Below, in pieces: positions 29,506 through 38,540 of a stretch of DNA of 64,000 nucleotides. The translations under genes and the position numbers were made by a program. Under the pieces are notes generated by a model that saw only the letters and a list, made by a program, of their open reading frames with translations, made no database searches and was not told the origin of the DNA. Position 1 is the first letter of the stretch. Every line of letters starts with the position of its first letter. This stretch comes from an uncultured Muribaculum sp. (GTDB lineage Bacteria > Bacteroidota > Bacteroidia > Bacteroidales > Muribaculaceae), in contig CAJUTE010000007.1 of NCBI GenBank assembly GCA_910589555.1, positions 1-64,000 on the forward strand, written 5' to 3'.

Positions 29506-29628
29506 AATTATTAATTGAATGTTTTTGAAAAACTCTATATATTATAAAGCTTTATCCCATTAAAAAGTTTATGACTCACTTCACAAAATAGGGATGCTAC
29601 TTTGTGTAAACAGGTCTATGTGAGGCGG

Positions 29629-30942
29629 CTATTTCCCGATGCAGGTGTAGTTGAATCCCTCTTCGTGGAGTTCTGCAGGGTCATAGATGTTTCTGCCGTC
29701 GACAATGGTGTTGCCCTTCATGGTGCGTCGCACTACAGCCCATGACGGAAGGCGGAATTGCTTCCATTCGGTGAGCAACGCGATAGCGTCGGCATCTACT
29801 GCGGCGTCATACATATCTGATGCATATTCGATTTTATCGCCGATGCGACGGCGCGCTTCATCCATGCTCACCGGATCATAAGCTCTTACCGATGCGCCGT
29901 CGGCAATCAGCTTTTCGATCACAACGAGCGATGGCGCCTCGCGCATATCATCGGTTTCCGGTTTGAACGACAGTCCCCATAATGCGATCTTTTTACCGGC
30001 AAGGTCTCCGCCAAATGCTTTCTTGAGCTTTTCGTAGACAATGGATTTCTGGCGTTCATTCACATCTTCTACCGCACGTATGATAGTCATGTCGTAGCCA
30101 TATTCTTTGCCGGTGTTTATCAGTGCCTTCACGTCCTTAGGGAAGCATGAGCCTCCATATCCGCATCCGGCGTAGAGAAATTTGTTGCCGATGCGGGCGT
30201 CGGTTCCTATTCCTTTGCGCACCATGTTGACATCGGCGCCTACGAGCTCGCAGAGATTGGCTATGTCGTTCATGAATGATATGCGGGTGGCAAGCATTGA
30301 GTTGGCGGCATATTTGGTCATTTCTGCCGATGCTATATCCATGAATATCACGCGGAAATTATTGAGCAGGAATGGACGGTAGAGGCGTTCCATCACTTTG
30401 CGTGAGCGGTCGCTTTCAATTCCTATCACCACACGGTCAGGCGACATGAAGTCTTTAATCGCCGCACCCTCTTTCAAAAATTCGGGATTGGATGCTACTT
30501 CATAGTCTATGTTTACCCCTCGCGCGGCAAGCTCACGGTCGATAGTCTCCTTTATTTTCTTTGAGGTTCCTACCGGCACCGTGCTTTTGGTGACAAGGAT
30601 GGTGTACTTGTTGATGTTCTGACCGAAAGTGCGCGCCACATCAAGCACATATCGCAAGTCGGCAGAACCGTCTTCGTCGGGAGGGGTTCCGACAGCGCTG
30701 AACACCACTTCCACATCATTAAGACAATCGGTCAAGTCGCAGGTGAAGTGTAGTCGTCCTTCAGCCATGTTTCTTTTCACGAGGTCGTCAAGTCCGGGTT
30801 CATATATAGGTATGATACCTTGTTTTAACCGTTCGATTTTATTCCGGTCAATGTCGACGCAAGTCACGTCAATGCCAACTTCGGCAAAACAAGCACCGGA
30901 TACGAGTCCCACATAACCGGTTCCAACAATAGCTATCTTCAT
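29629..30942 (-). CDS. ugd: UDP-glucose 6-dehydrogenase
   Basis: 437 residues. Rossmann start GTGYVGLVSGACFAEVG, active-site Cys in GCGYGGSCFPKD, and the C-terminal nucleotide-sugar domain (about 325-437). It oxidises UDP-glucose to UDP-glucuronate for surface polysaccharides. Single gene with its own promoter, divergent from kup. Confidence 0.94.
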   Translation of the reverse strand: MKIAIVGTGYVGLVSGACFAEVGIDVTCVDIDRNKIERLKQGIIPIYEPGLDDLVKRNMAEGRLHFTCDLTDCLNDVEVVFSAVGTPPDEDGSADLRYVLDVARTFGQNINKYTILVTKSTVPVGTSKKIKETIDRELAARGVNIDYEVASNPEFLKEGAAIKDFMSPDRVVIGIESDRSRKVMERLYRPFLLNNFRVIFMDIASAEMTKYAANSMLATRISFMNDIANLCELVGADVNMVRKGIGTDARIGNKFLYAGCGYGGSCFPKDVKALINTGKEYGYDMTIIRAVEDVNERQKSIVYEKLKKAFGGDLAGKKIALWGLSFKPETDDMREAPSLVVIEKLIADGASVRAYDPVSMDEARRRIGDKIEYASDMYDAAVDADAIALLTEWKQFRLPSWAVVRRTMKGNTIVDGRNIYDPAELHEEGFNYTCIGK

Positions 30943-30966
30943 ATCTGCTTACTTGTTACAATAGTG

Positions 30967-30998
30967 CAAAAGTACGGAAAAATCCTCGTTGCGGCAAG
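30967..30998 (-). promoter_or_regulatory. Promoter of ugd
   Basis: Reverse strand TACTTTTG at 30967-30974 with CTTG at 30995-30998, 20 bases apart. The leader would be about 20 bases. Confidence 0.5.
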
Positions 30999-31074
30999 TC
31001 TATTTCATGTGTGCATGGAAAAATGACGGCAATGGATTGTTATATATAAAGATTCCATTGAAAAAGATATTATT

Positions 31075-33033
31075 ATGTCGACAAAGATAAACACTGATTC
31101 CTCGCCGGTTCACAAGGTCACTGTTGCGGCACTGCTTGTCACTATAGGCATTGTGTTCGGAGATATAGGCACGTCGCCTCTTTATGTGATGAAGGCTGTG
31201 ATGGGCGCGTCAGGAACGCATGACGCCGATTATGTGACAGGGGCGGTGTCATGTGTGATATGGACCCTTACGTTGCAGACCACGTTGAAATATGTGGTCA
31301 TTGCATTGCGTGCCGATAACAAGGGGGAGGGTGGCATACTTGCTCTTTATTCCTTGATTAAAGGGATGAAGAGGCGGTGGCTGTATATTTTTGCCGCGGT
31401 GGGAGCGAGCGCGCTCATCGCCGACGGTGTCATTACTCCCGCCATGACTGTAACTTCGGCGGTCGAGGGTGTGCGTGCGTTGAAAGCTGATGCTCCGGTG
31501 TTGCCGATTGTGCTGATAATCATTACCGGCATTTTTTTCATTCAGCGTCTTGGCACGAATGCTATAGGGCGTCTTTTCGGACCATTCATGCTCGTGTGGT
31601 TTCTTATGCTTGGGGTGATGGGCGCAAGTCATTTTGCCGACTGCTGGCTTATAATGCGTGCGTTCAATCCATGGTATGCCGTCAAGCTGTTGATCGACTA
31701 TCCGGGTTGGTTTCTTATTCTTGGCGCGGTGTTTTTGTGTACCACCGGCGCTGAAGCGCTTTATTCTGATCTCGGGCATTGCGGACGAAAAAACATCACA
31801 TATTGCTGGATATTTGTCAAGGTCATGCTCATATTTAATTATTTGGGTCAAGGCGCGTGGATCATCTCGCAAGGGAACGGGCTGAGCGGTGATGCCAATC
31901 CGTTTTATGGCATTATGCCTCATTGGTTTCTCCCGGCAGGAATCATCATAAGCACCGGCGCCGCCATTATCGCCAGTCAAGCCCTTCTGAGCGGATCGTT
32001 CACGATATTCAGTGAGGCGATGAGTCTTGACTTCTGGCCGAGGTTGCGCATTAAGTATCCATCGACATTGAAAGGTCAGCTTTATATTCCGCTCGTCAAC
32101 TGTTTTCTTTTTGTAGGATGTGTGTTGACCGTGCTTATTTTCCGCACGTCAGGGCACATGGAGGCGGCATACGGGCTTGCTATAACCATCACAATGCTGA
32201 TGACCACCATGCTTCTTGCCTTGTATCTGCGCAACAAGGGTGTTCCCCGATGGGCTGTTGCGTTGTTTGCTGTTGTGTTCACCATGATAGAGGGCGCGTT
32301 TTTTGTGGCTAATATGTTCAAATTCGCTCATGGAGGCTGGTTCACTATATTGATTGCCGGCATCGTGTGTGGAGTCATGATTGTGTGGCACAGGGCTGAG
32401 ATTATAAGGCGTAAGTATATGGAGTATTTGGATTTCAGCCGCTATACGGGGATAATATCCGATATAAAGGCGGATGAAAAGATACCTCCTTATGCATCTA
32501 ACGTGGTGTATATGAGTCGTTCCGATGATGCCGGAAGGGTGGAGAGCAAACTGGTGTATTCGATAATCAACAAGCAGCCCAAGCGAGCTGACCATTATTG
32601 GATAATAAGGGTGGAATTCACCGACCATCCCGACACTCTCGAGTATGAACGCTCGGTTATTATTCCCGGTACACTCACCAGTTTTAAATTCAGGATAGGG
32701 TTCCGCATTCCGCCGCAGCTCAGCGTGTATTTCCGTCAGGCTGTGGAGGATATGGTGTCGGACGGATTGCTTGATTTGACGAGCAACTATCCGTCGTTAA
32801 GGCGGCACGGCATCCCCGGCGACTTCCGCTTCATTGTCATCAGGCGTGTTTTTTCATCATCAAGTCAATGCAAGCCTTCAGACCGTGTGCTGATGAATCT
32901 TCATTCAATGCTTCGCCGCATGGAGCTTGACACAGAGAAGGCGTTTGGACTTGACACCAGCACCGTGTCGGTTGAGACTGTGCCGTTGATAATAAATACC
33001 CGCACTCCCAAAAGGATAGCGCGGGTAAAATAG
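31075..33033 (+). CDS. kup: Low-affinity potassium transporter Kup
   Basis: 652 residues. About 12 membrane segments in the first 450 residues, then a cytoplasmic tail. Signatures GDIGTSPLYVMK at the start and GGILALYSL. Kup proteins import K+ with protons. The C-terminal region is soluble, as in the family. It is transcribed away from ugd and converges on gpmA with 28 bases between stops. Confidence 0.94.
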   Translation: MSTKINTDSSPVHKVTVAALLVTIGIVFGDIGTSPLYVMKAVMGASGTHDADYVTGAVSCVIWTLTLQTTLKYVVIALRADNKGEGGILALYSLIKGMKRRWLYIFAAVGASALIADGVITPAMTVTSAVEGVRALKADAPVLPIVLIIITGIFFIQRLGTNAIGRLFGPFMLVWFLMLGVMGASHFADCWLIMRAFNPWYAVKLLIDYPGWFLILGAVFLCTTGAEALYSDLGHCGRKNITYCWIFVKVMLIFNYLGQGAWIISQGNGLSGDANPFYGIMPHWFLPAGIIISTGAAIIASQALLSGSFTIFSEAMSLDFWPRLRIKYPSTLKGQLYIPLVNCFLFVGCVLTVLIFRTSGHMEAAYGLAITITMLMTTMLLALYLRNKGVPRWAVALFAVVFTMIEGAFFVANMFKFAHGGWFTILIAGIVCGVMIVWHRAEIIRRKYMEYLDFSRYTGIISDIKADEKIPPYASNVVYMSRSDDAGRVESKLVYSIINKQPKRADHYWIIRVEFTDHPDTLEYERSVIIPGTLTSFKFRIGFRIPPQLSVYFRQAVEDMVSDGLLDLTSNYPSLRRHGIPGDFRFIVIRRVFSSSSQCKPSDRVLMNLHSMLRRMELDTEKAFGLDTSTVSVETVPLIINTRTPKRIARVK

Positions 33034-33061
33034 GAATGATGTGAGACAGACTCTTATCGTG

Positions 33062-33748
33062 TCACAGATAGTAGTTTTTCAACACGCTGTAGCGGTCATC
33101 AAGTTCAAACACCCATGGCTCGCCTGTGGGGATTTCAGTTTTCATGATCTCCTCGGGCGACAGATGCAGCAGCAGCATGGCAAGCGCGCGCAGGCTGTTG
33201 CCGTGAGCTGAGATAAGCACCGTGTCGTAGTGTTGTAGTCGGGGCATGATAATCTCTTCCCAGCATGGACGCACACGCGCGATAGTGTCTTTGAGCGATT
33301 CGGTGAGCGGCAGATCCTCGTAGCTCAGAAATGTGTATCGAGGATCATTGCCCGGGTATCTCGGGTCGTCAAGGGAGAGTTCAGGCGGAGCCACATCGTA
33401 GCTTCGGCGCCATATATGGACCTGTTCATCGCCATATTCTTTGGCTGTTTCAGCCTTGTTAAGTCCCTGCAATGCCCCATAGTGGCGCTCGTTGAGATGC
33501 CAGTCCTTGATTACTGGAACCCAGTCCCTGTCCAGCTCTTCAGCGGCAATTTGGAGGGTGTGGATTGCTCGTTTAAGATAGGATGTGAAAAAGAATTCGG
33601 GCATAAGCCCGGCAGCCAGTATTTTTTTTCCGGCGTTTCGCGCCTCTTCTTTTCCTTTTTCGGATAGTTCCACATCGGTCCATCCGGTGAAACGGTTTTC
33701 AAGGTTCCATTGGCTCTGTCCGTGGCGCAGTAGAATGACTTTTTTCAT
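33062..33748 (-). CDS. gpmA: 2,3-bisphosphoglycerate-dependent phosphoglycerate mutase
   Basis: 228 residues starting [20 protein letters not shown]; an upstream in-frame start at 33799 is rejected because it adds a basic, non-homologous segment. The RHG phospho-histidine motif is RHGQSQWN; other family motifs are [28 protein letters not shown] and [11 protein letters not shown]. It interconverts 3- and 2-phosphoglycerate in glycolysis. The UreF-like gene lies 50 bases upstream on the same strand. Confidence 0.95.
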   Translation of the reverse strand: MKKVILLRHGQSQWNLENRFTGWTDVELSEKGKEEARNAGKKILAAGLMPEFFFTSYLKRAIHTLQIAAEELDRDWVPVIKDWHLNERHYGALQGLNKAETAKEYGDEQVHIWRRSYDVAPPELSLDDPRYPGNDPRYTFLSYEDLPLTESLKDTIARVRPCWEEIIMPRLQHYDTVLISAHGNSLRALAMLLLHLSPEEIMKTEIPTGEPWVFELDDRYSVLKNYYL

Positions 33749-33798
33749 ATACTTAGAATTATTATTTGTTGATCTATGCCTTTTTGGGAAAATGAGCA

Positions 33799-34494
33799 TC
33801 AGTTCATTGCCATCATCATGGACCCGTTGCGGTGGAATGATGCATTGAGTTCAGTGTAAGGAATGAACGCTTTCATGTCGGAGAAATCCAGATGCTTTAT
33901 TATGCTGTAGTCAAGCGCCGCCTGCGGAGCAAGGTTGTAGGCTATCTTCTGGGTGTCAAACCCCGGGACTTTCACGCTTTTCAATGCCGCGGCAAGGATA
34001 AGATTTATCACTCCGAATTGCTGAGAGCAGAACATCTCCATCTCAGAAACACCTGTGTGGTATAGCAGTATGGCTTGCGCTATGGGGTAAGTTCCGGGGG
34101 TGATGTCGTTGATCAGGTCGTTGAGAAACCGTTCCATCATAGGGCAGTCCATGAGGCAAAGCGATTCTTCGGCAAGTTTTTTGCCCAGTCGTTTGGTGAA
34201 TTCTTTTGATTCAGGATTTGTTTTGCAGGCTATCACTTCTTCATCGGCTTGCAATATGCGGTCGTAATCATCATCGGCAGCCGCGCGATAAGCTTGTATT
34301 GCCGCGATGCTGTCGCTGTAGGCAACTTGACGTGACACTGCCATCACATACTGCTGGAGTGTCGACTCCTTTGCGATGAGGTTTATATTGGATGCCGACT
34401 CAAGACCGTTGGAAAATGAAAATGTCCCGACCGTATACCGTGATTCGCTCATTTCGAGCAGTCTCATCAATGTTATAATCTCTTTGCTGCCCAT
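33799..34494 (-). CDS. UreF-like urease accessory protein, no urease genes nearby
   Basis: 231 residues, starting at [32 protein letters not shown]. The N-terminal [10 protein letters not shown]...[11 protein letters not shown] matches the UreF pattern (LLQLxSPALPxGGFSYSxGLE) in position and spacing, though the PxGGFSYS core is changed to TVGTFSFS. The rest is all-helical, with [14 protein letters not shown] and [11 protein letters not shown] consistent with the family. UreF helps nickel insertion into urease with UreD/UreH and UreG. None of these genes is in the window, so it may serve a urease elsewhere or have a different role. UreF assignment is moderate. Confidence 0.6.
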   Translation of the reverse strand: MGSKEIITLMRLLEMSESRYTVGTFSFSNGLESASNINLIAKESTLQQYVMAVSRQVAYSDSIAAIQAYRAAADDDYDRILQADEEVIACKTNPESKEFTKRLGKKLAEESLCLMDCPMMERFLNDLINDITPGTYPIAQAILLYHTGVSEMEMFCSQQFGVINLILAAALKSVKVPGFDTQKIAYNLAPQAALDYSIIKHLDFSDMKAFIPYTELNASFHRNGSMMMAMN

Positions 34495-34658
34495 AGTAGT
34501 GAAGTATAACAGATTAATAAATAGTGCTTTTGCTTGACAACTCTTAAGTGCTTTCGGCAAATAAAGTGCATCTTCCGCGTTATACTAATTGAACAATTTA
34601 ACATTGAAAAAGGATTAGTCAAGTGAAAAAAATATTAAATTTACATTCTTAAAAAGAA

Positions 34659-35576
34659 ATGGAAATGATGAAATTGCTATTAGTGATACTGCTGTGTGTG
34701 ACGTGTGGGGCGAAAGCCGTGGCACAATGGGCGTTGCCGCATATTTCGGTAGCTCATGTAAGGGTGGAGCCGCGTCACGGAGCCGAAATGTCGACACAAG
34801 TGTTGATGGGAATGCCGTTGAAGATGATAGGGGATGCCGATGGAGAATGGCGCGAAGTGGAGATGCCCGACGGCTACCGTGGATATGTGATAGCCAACTC
34901 TCTCACATATTTTGACGAAGAGGCTATCGGGAAATGGCGTGTTGAGCCGAGATTGTTTGTCGCATCGTTTGAGGAGGTAAAAGTGTTCAGCGACACTGTT
35001 GCCATAGCGGATGTGGTGAGCGACGCTGTTGCCGGTGATATTATGGCAGGATGTTGGTCACGTGGCTGGTGCCGCGTCACTATTCCTGACGGTAGGCGCG
35101 GATGGATTAAATCAGAATTTGTGAAGCCTCTTGAATCTGTTTTTGTTGAGGATGCCGCGGCTGAGGTAATAAGAATGTCAAAGCATCATGTGGGCACTCC
35201 TTACCTGTGGGGCGGTTTGTCGAGCAAGGGTATGGACTGCTCGGGATTGGTGAAGATGGCTTTTTACAATACTGGAAGAATTCTTTTGCGCGACGCTTCG
35301 CAACAGGCAAAGACCGGCTCGCCTGTGCTGCCTGATGATTATAGGCAAGGTGACTTGGTGTTCTTCGGAAATGCTTCGGGACGCATAAACCATGTGGGCA
35401 TATATGATTCCGACGGATATTTTGTGGAATCATCCGGACGGGTGAAGCGTACCGCTTTGGTTGACAAGCCGGGTTATATCTGTGCTCGCAGAATTATAGG
35501 AAACGAGGGTTCCTACGGAATTGTTGCGATCAACAATCATCCATGGTATTTTACCGGACAGGCTCTCGGTCGTTAA
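34659..35576 (+). CDS. SH3-domain NlpC/P60 peptidase
   Basis: 305 residues. Signal peptide 1-23 (TCGAKAVAQ). Two bacterial SH3-like segments (about 30-85 and 100-145) precede an NlpC/P60 domain (about 168-300) with the catalytic Cys in MDCSGLV and His in RINHVGIYD. Such enzymes cut gamma-glutamyl-meso-DAP bonds in cell-wall peptides. Its stop codon overlaps the convergent NlpC/P60 lipoprotein gene by 4 bases (TTAA). Confidence 0.9.
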   Translation: MEMMKLLLVILLCVTCGAKAVAQWALPHISVAHVRVEPRHGAEMSTQVLMGMPLKMIGDADGEWREVEMPDGYRGYVIANSLTYFDEEAIGKWRVEPRLFVASFEEVKVFSDTVAIADVVSDAVAGDIMAGCWSRGWCRVTIPDGRRGWIKSEFVKPLESVFVEDAAAEVIRMSKHHVGTPYLWGGLSSKGMDCSGLVKMAFYNTGRILLRDASQQAKTGSPVLPDDYRQGDLVFFGNASGRINHVGIYDSDGYFVESSGRVKRTALVDKPGYICARRIIGNEGSYGIVAINNHPWYFTGQALGR

Positions 35577-36292
35577 TCGAGGAAAGAGCTGTAGATTGAG
35601 TCGATGCGGTTCTCGATGGCTTGATTCAGTTCTACCTCGGCTTTTTTGTCTTTCGGAATCTCGAATTTCAGCGGTTGGGTTTCCGGCGCTTTCTTTTCCT
35701 TAGGAGTCGCTTTCTTTTTGTCTTGTTTTGGAGCCTTGATGTCGGGCTGTTTATACCCTTTCCGGCTCACAAATCCCGATGAATGATACTTTGTAGCGTA
35801 ATACCGTTCATCGATATGGCTTATTATCACCCCTCTGCTTGCCGATGAATGGATGAAGCGCCCGTCACCGATGTACAGTCCCACGTGGGAAACTCTTGTC
35901 TTGTCTCTTCCGGTGCAGAAGAACAGCAGGTCGCCGGCATTAAGCGATTTCCGGTTTATTGATTTGCAGAATCGTTGCTGCTCGGCGGAATTGCGTGGTA
36001 TTTTTATCCCGAGAGCCTTATGATAGACTTTCATTGTGAGCCCGGAGCAATCTGTGCCTGAATAATCTTGTCCGCCATATCGGTAGGGAGTGCCGAGCCA
36101 TGTCATGGCTTCTTCGACCAGCTTGCGCTCATCGCTTTTGAGATTTTTCGTGTTCACTCCCTTTGCCTGCTGTTGGCTATGGTAGTTTTTTCCGTTGCCT
36201 GAGGCAGCGTGTTGCGAGCTGTGGCACGCTTCGGTTGAAACAGCCAGAACGAGTAGTGAGAAATATAGATATATGCGTGACAAATTGACCAT
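35573..36292 (-). CDS. NlpC/P60 lipoprotein
   Basis: 239 residues. The lipobox STEACHSS near residue 23 predicts a lipoprotein. The NlpC/P60 domain (about 60-165) has catalytic TDCSGLT, His in RVSHVGLYIGDG, and the third residue expected at HSSASRG. The C-terminal third is Lys/Pro-rich, then acidic, and not conserved. It is a second cell-wall hydrolase, convergent with the SH3-type enzyme. A promoter lies directly before its start. Confidence 0.9.
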   Translation of the reverse strand: MVNLSRIYLYFSLLVLAVSTEACHSSQHAASGNGKNYHSQQQAKGVNTKNLKSDERKLVEEAMTWLGTPYRYGGQDYSGTDCSGLTMKVYHKALGIKIPRNSAEQQRFCKSINRKSLNAGDLLFFCTGRDKTRVSHVGLYIGDGRFIHSSASRGVIISHIDERYYATKYHSSGFVSRKGYKQPDIKAPKQDKKKATPKEKKAPETQPLKFEIPKDKKAEVELNQAIENRIDSIYSSFLD

Positions 36293-36299
36293 AGCATTA

Positions 36300-36331
36300 C
36301 AAAATTAACAACTTCGCAAATCAGAGCCAAG
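36300..36331 (-). promoter_or_regulatory. Promoter of the NlpC/P60 lipoprotein gene
   Basis: Reverse strand TAATTTTG at 36300-36307 fits TAnnTTTG; CTTG at 36328-36331 lies 20 bases away. The predicted start of transcription is within about 3 bases of the ATG, so the mRNA would be almost leaderless. Confidence 0.45.
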
Positions 36332-36347
36332 GGGCATAATAACAAAA

Positions 36348-36397
36348 AATCTTAAAAAAGAATGTTAACCTGTGCGGTTCCACTCTTTTTTAAGATT
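36348..36397 (-). terminator. Terminator of the lysE-CBM9-DUF4923 operon
   Basis: A 14-bp perfect stem (36348-36361 with 36384-36397, TCTTAAAAAAGA-type arms) with inner AACC/GGTT pairing in the loop, then TTTTTTGTT on the reverse strand. It lies 25 bases after the DUF4923 stop. Confidence 0.85.
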
Positions 36398-36421
36398 GTG
36401 AATTGTAATGCGGGTTGACTA

Positions 36422-37126
36422 TTACTTTTTCTTGGTCGTTGATGAGGCAGCTTCCTTGCCTTTCAGCAGTCGGAATCCTGCCTGCATTCCGTCATAGCTT
36501 TGCAGCAGTTTGTTAAGACCGGAAATGGTTGAATTTCCTGAAATTTTCGCCGCAGTGTTGATGAGTTTCATCAGCTTTGATATGTCGAAAGTGATAGTCA
36601 CGGTGTTTCCGGCTTTGGAAACGGCGGCATCCATGGTTCCGATGTTCATTTTAAGCGCTTTGAAATGGAAGGTCATGAAGCCGTCTTGGTCCGACTTTGT
36701 GAGCTCGCCTGATAATGATCCGCGCGCGAGCTTCATGGTGAATGTGCTGTCGGGTTCTACCGTGAGCACCATTTTGTCGAAACCGGCAGTCTTATAATAT
36801 GGTGCCAGCTTGTTTTCAACCGTAGCGGCAGCAGCGGCTCCTCCGGCTTTTTTCAGCAGATTGTCGCTTTTGAATGATACTGCCGGGGCTGAATAGTTCC
36901 ATGTGCCCACGATATCGGCAGGCGAGATTTTGTCATTTCCGAGAATATTGCTGACGAGCGAGCCCACAGTTCCTGTGCCGAGGATGTCACCCAATGAAGA
37001 ACCCGAGGATGAAGATGAGGTAGAGTCCGACACTCCTTTCAGCAAGTCCTTGAGGCTGAATGATGATTGTGCCGACATTGATGACACGGCAAGTCCGAAT
37101 AATAGTGTAAAGATAAATTTTTTCAT
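36422..37126 (-). CDS. DUF4923 family secreted protein
   Basis: 234 residues. Signal peptide 1-20 (SSMSAQS), then a Ser-rich stretch (about 37-52), then the DUF4923 lipocalin-like domain with GTWNYSAPAVSF and AKISGNSTISGLNKLLQSYDGMQAGF. This family is found widely in Bacteroidales and has no established function. It is the last gene of a three-gene minus-strand operon, 3 bases after the CBM9-like gene. Confidence 0.8.
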   Translation of the reverse strand: MKKFIFTLLFGLAVSSMSAQSSFSLKDLLKGVSDSTSSSSSGSSLGDILGTGTVGSLVSNILGNDKISPADIVGTWNYSAPAVSFKSDNLLKKAGGAAAAATVENKLAPYYKTAGFDKMVLTVEPDSTFTMKLARGSLSGELTKSDQDGFMTFHFKALKMNIGTMDAAVSKAGNTVTITFDISKLMKLINTAAKISGNSTISGLNKLLQSYDGMQAGFRLLKGKEAASSTTKKK

Positions 37127-37129
37127 AAG

Positions 37130-37789
37130 TCAAAGTAATATTATGTTTCCAAATGATTCCGGCACGTCGAAGTCAGGCATGGGCGTGTTTATGGGACGCC
37201 ATGATATGAAATGGGGTTGTGCCGTGCCCGACGCGCATTTATAGAAATTGCCTTTTATGGATACAGGCTTTCCTGAATAATCGATGCCTATTTCTTTGAG
37301 TGGAATCCCTACGATCACGTTCCAACTGAAAAGACCTTCAAGCTCCTGAAACGGACGATTGCCGCAGGAAGCATATACATATATTTTGTCGGTGAAGTCA
37401 GTGTCGAGCAGGGTTTTATGTCCCGGTGTGCCGCAGGTGGCGTTTATAGTGCCGATGCAGTTGAACATCAGGGCGAAATAATCAGGCTTTTCAAGCGACG
37501 GTTGTAGATACACGCCCACGCTTGAGTCCTCATAAACGGGAGAATTGGGCTTGTAGTTTACGGCTCTCAGATAATTGCTCCTGACGAAGAAATCGATGTA
37601 GAGCTTTTCGGCGGTGTGTATGAGCGACACCGTGGTGAGAGGATGGTAGGGAAACTGTTTCGCCCAGTCAAGACAGTCGATTGTCTGGCGTATGCCTTTC
37701 CCTTCGATAGTACGGATCAGTTCATCCAGATTGTTCTCATTGAGATCACTGATAAACGGAATGCTGATGTGTTCGTTATTATTTGTCAT
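37130..37789 (-). CDS. CBM9-like carbohydrate-binding protein without signal peptide
   Basis: 219 residues resembling the carbohydrate-binding module family 9-like domain, with HTAEKLYIDFFVRSNYLRAV, EDSSVGVYLQPSLEK and FSWNVIVGIPLKEIGI. No signal peptide or membrane segment is seen, so it appears cytoplasmic, unlike many CBM9 proteins. The start overlaps the lysE stop (ATGA), so translation is coupled. Ligand unknown. Confidence 0.75.
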   Translation of the reverse strand: MTNNNEHISIPFISDLNENNLDELIRTIEGKGIRQTIDCLDWAKQFPYHPLTTVSLIHTAEKLYIDFFVRSNYLRAVNYKPNSPVYEDSSVGVYLQPSLEKPDYFALMFNCIGTINATCGTPGHKTLLDTDFTDKIYVYASCGNRPFQELEGLFSWNVIVGIPLKEIGIDYSGKPVSIKGNFYKCASGTAQPHFISWRPINTPMPDFDVPESFGNIILL

Positions 37790-38430
37790 GGGATAAAGTA
37801 ATCTTTAAGCCCCATTATAAGTCCGACCAATGACATTATTAGCAGGATCGAACCGATAATGCGGTTTATTAACCACAGGGATCTCACGTTGAAATGTGAT
37901 TTCACCTTGTTTATGAAGTAAGTTATCGTGAACCACCACAACAAGGCTCCGCCAAAAATTGAAGCATAGCCTGATGCGTAGTGATAGTGTCGGAATTCGG
38001 GTAGCAGGAAATTGAACCGCGCAAATAGACCGATTATGAAGAACAGAATGAGCGGATTTGAAAATGTGAGGAGAAATCCTGAAACAATGTCTTTCCATCC
38101 CGATACCGGAGCTTCGGCAGGAGTTGACAGCTTTCGTGTGGGATTTTTGCGGAACAGCACCAATGCGAAAGCCGCCAATACGATTGAGCCGATTATCTGG
38201 AGTATAAGTTGGTTGGTTTCGATGAAATCAGTGATAAAAGATAGCCCGAGACCGGTGAGAAGGCAGTATATCAAATCGCTCAGAGCAGCCCCTATGCCGG
38301 TGTAGAATGCCGGACGGCGACCCTTGTTTAATGTCCGCTGTATCACGAGCATACCGATAGGCCCCATTGGTGCCGATATCAGCACGCCGATTGCAATACC
38401 GCGTATGATGACATATATGAGCGATTCCAT
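37786..38430 (-). CDS. LysE/RhtB family amino-acid exporter
   Basis: 214 residues with six predicted membrane segments. N-terminal IGVLISAPMGPIGMLVIQRTLNKG and ALSDLIYCLLTGLGLSF are LysE-family. It probably exports an amino acid or related metabolite; the substrate cannot be given. First gene of the operon with the CBM9-like and DUF4923 genes. Confidence 0.85.
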   Translation of the reverse strand: MESLIYVIIRGIAIGVLISAPMGPIGMLVIQRTLNKGRRPAFYTGIGAALSDLIYCLLTGLGLSFITDFIETNQLILQIIGSIVLAAFALVLFRKNPTRKLSTPAEAPVSGWKDIVSGFLLTFSNPLILFFIIGLFARFNFLLPEFRHYHYASGYASIFGGALLWWFTITYFINKVKSHFNVRSLWLINRIIGSILLIMSLVGLIMGLKDYFIP

Positions 38431-38540
38431 TAATAATTATTCAGTTCTGAATTGTATGCAAACTTACAAAAAATCTATGTAAAAGACTAATAAAATGGCT
38501 AAATCTGGCTCATGTGCCGATTTGTGGATTCATTAGCCGG

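Noticed and set aside
31249..31980. A 243-codon minus-strand frame opposite kup
   Set aside because: It is the shadow of the Kup membrane region and has no homologous pattern.
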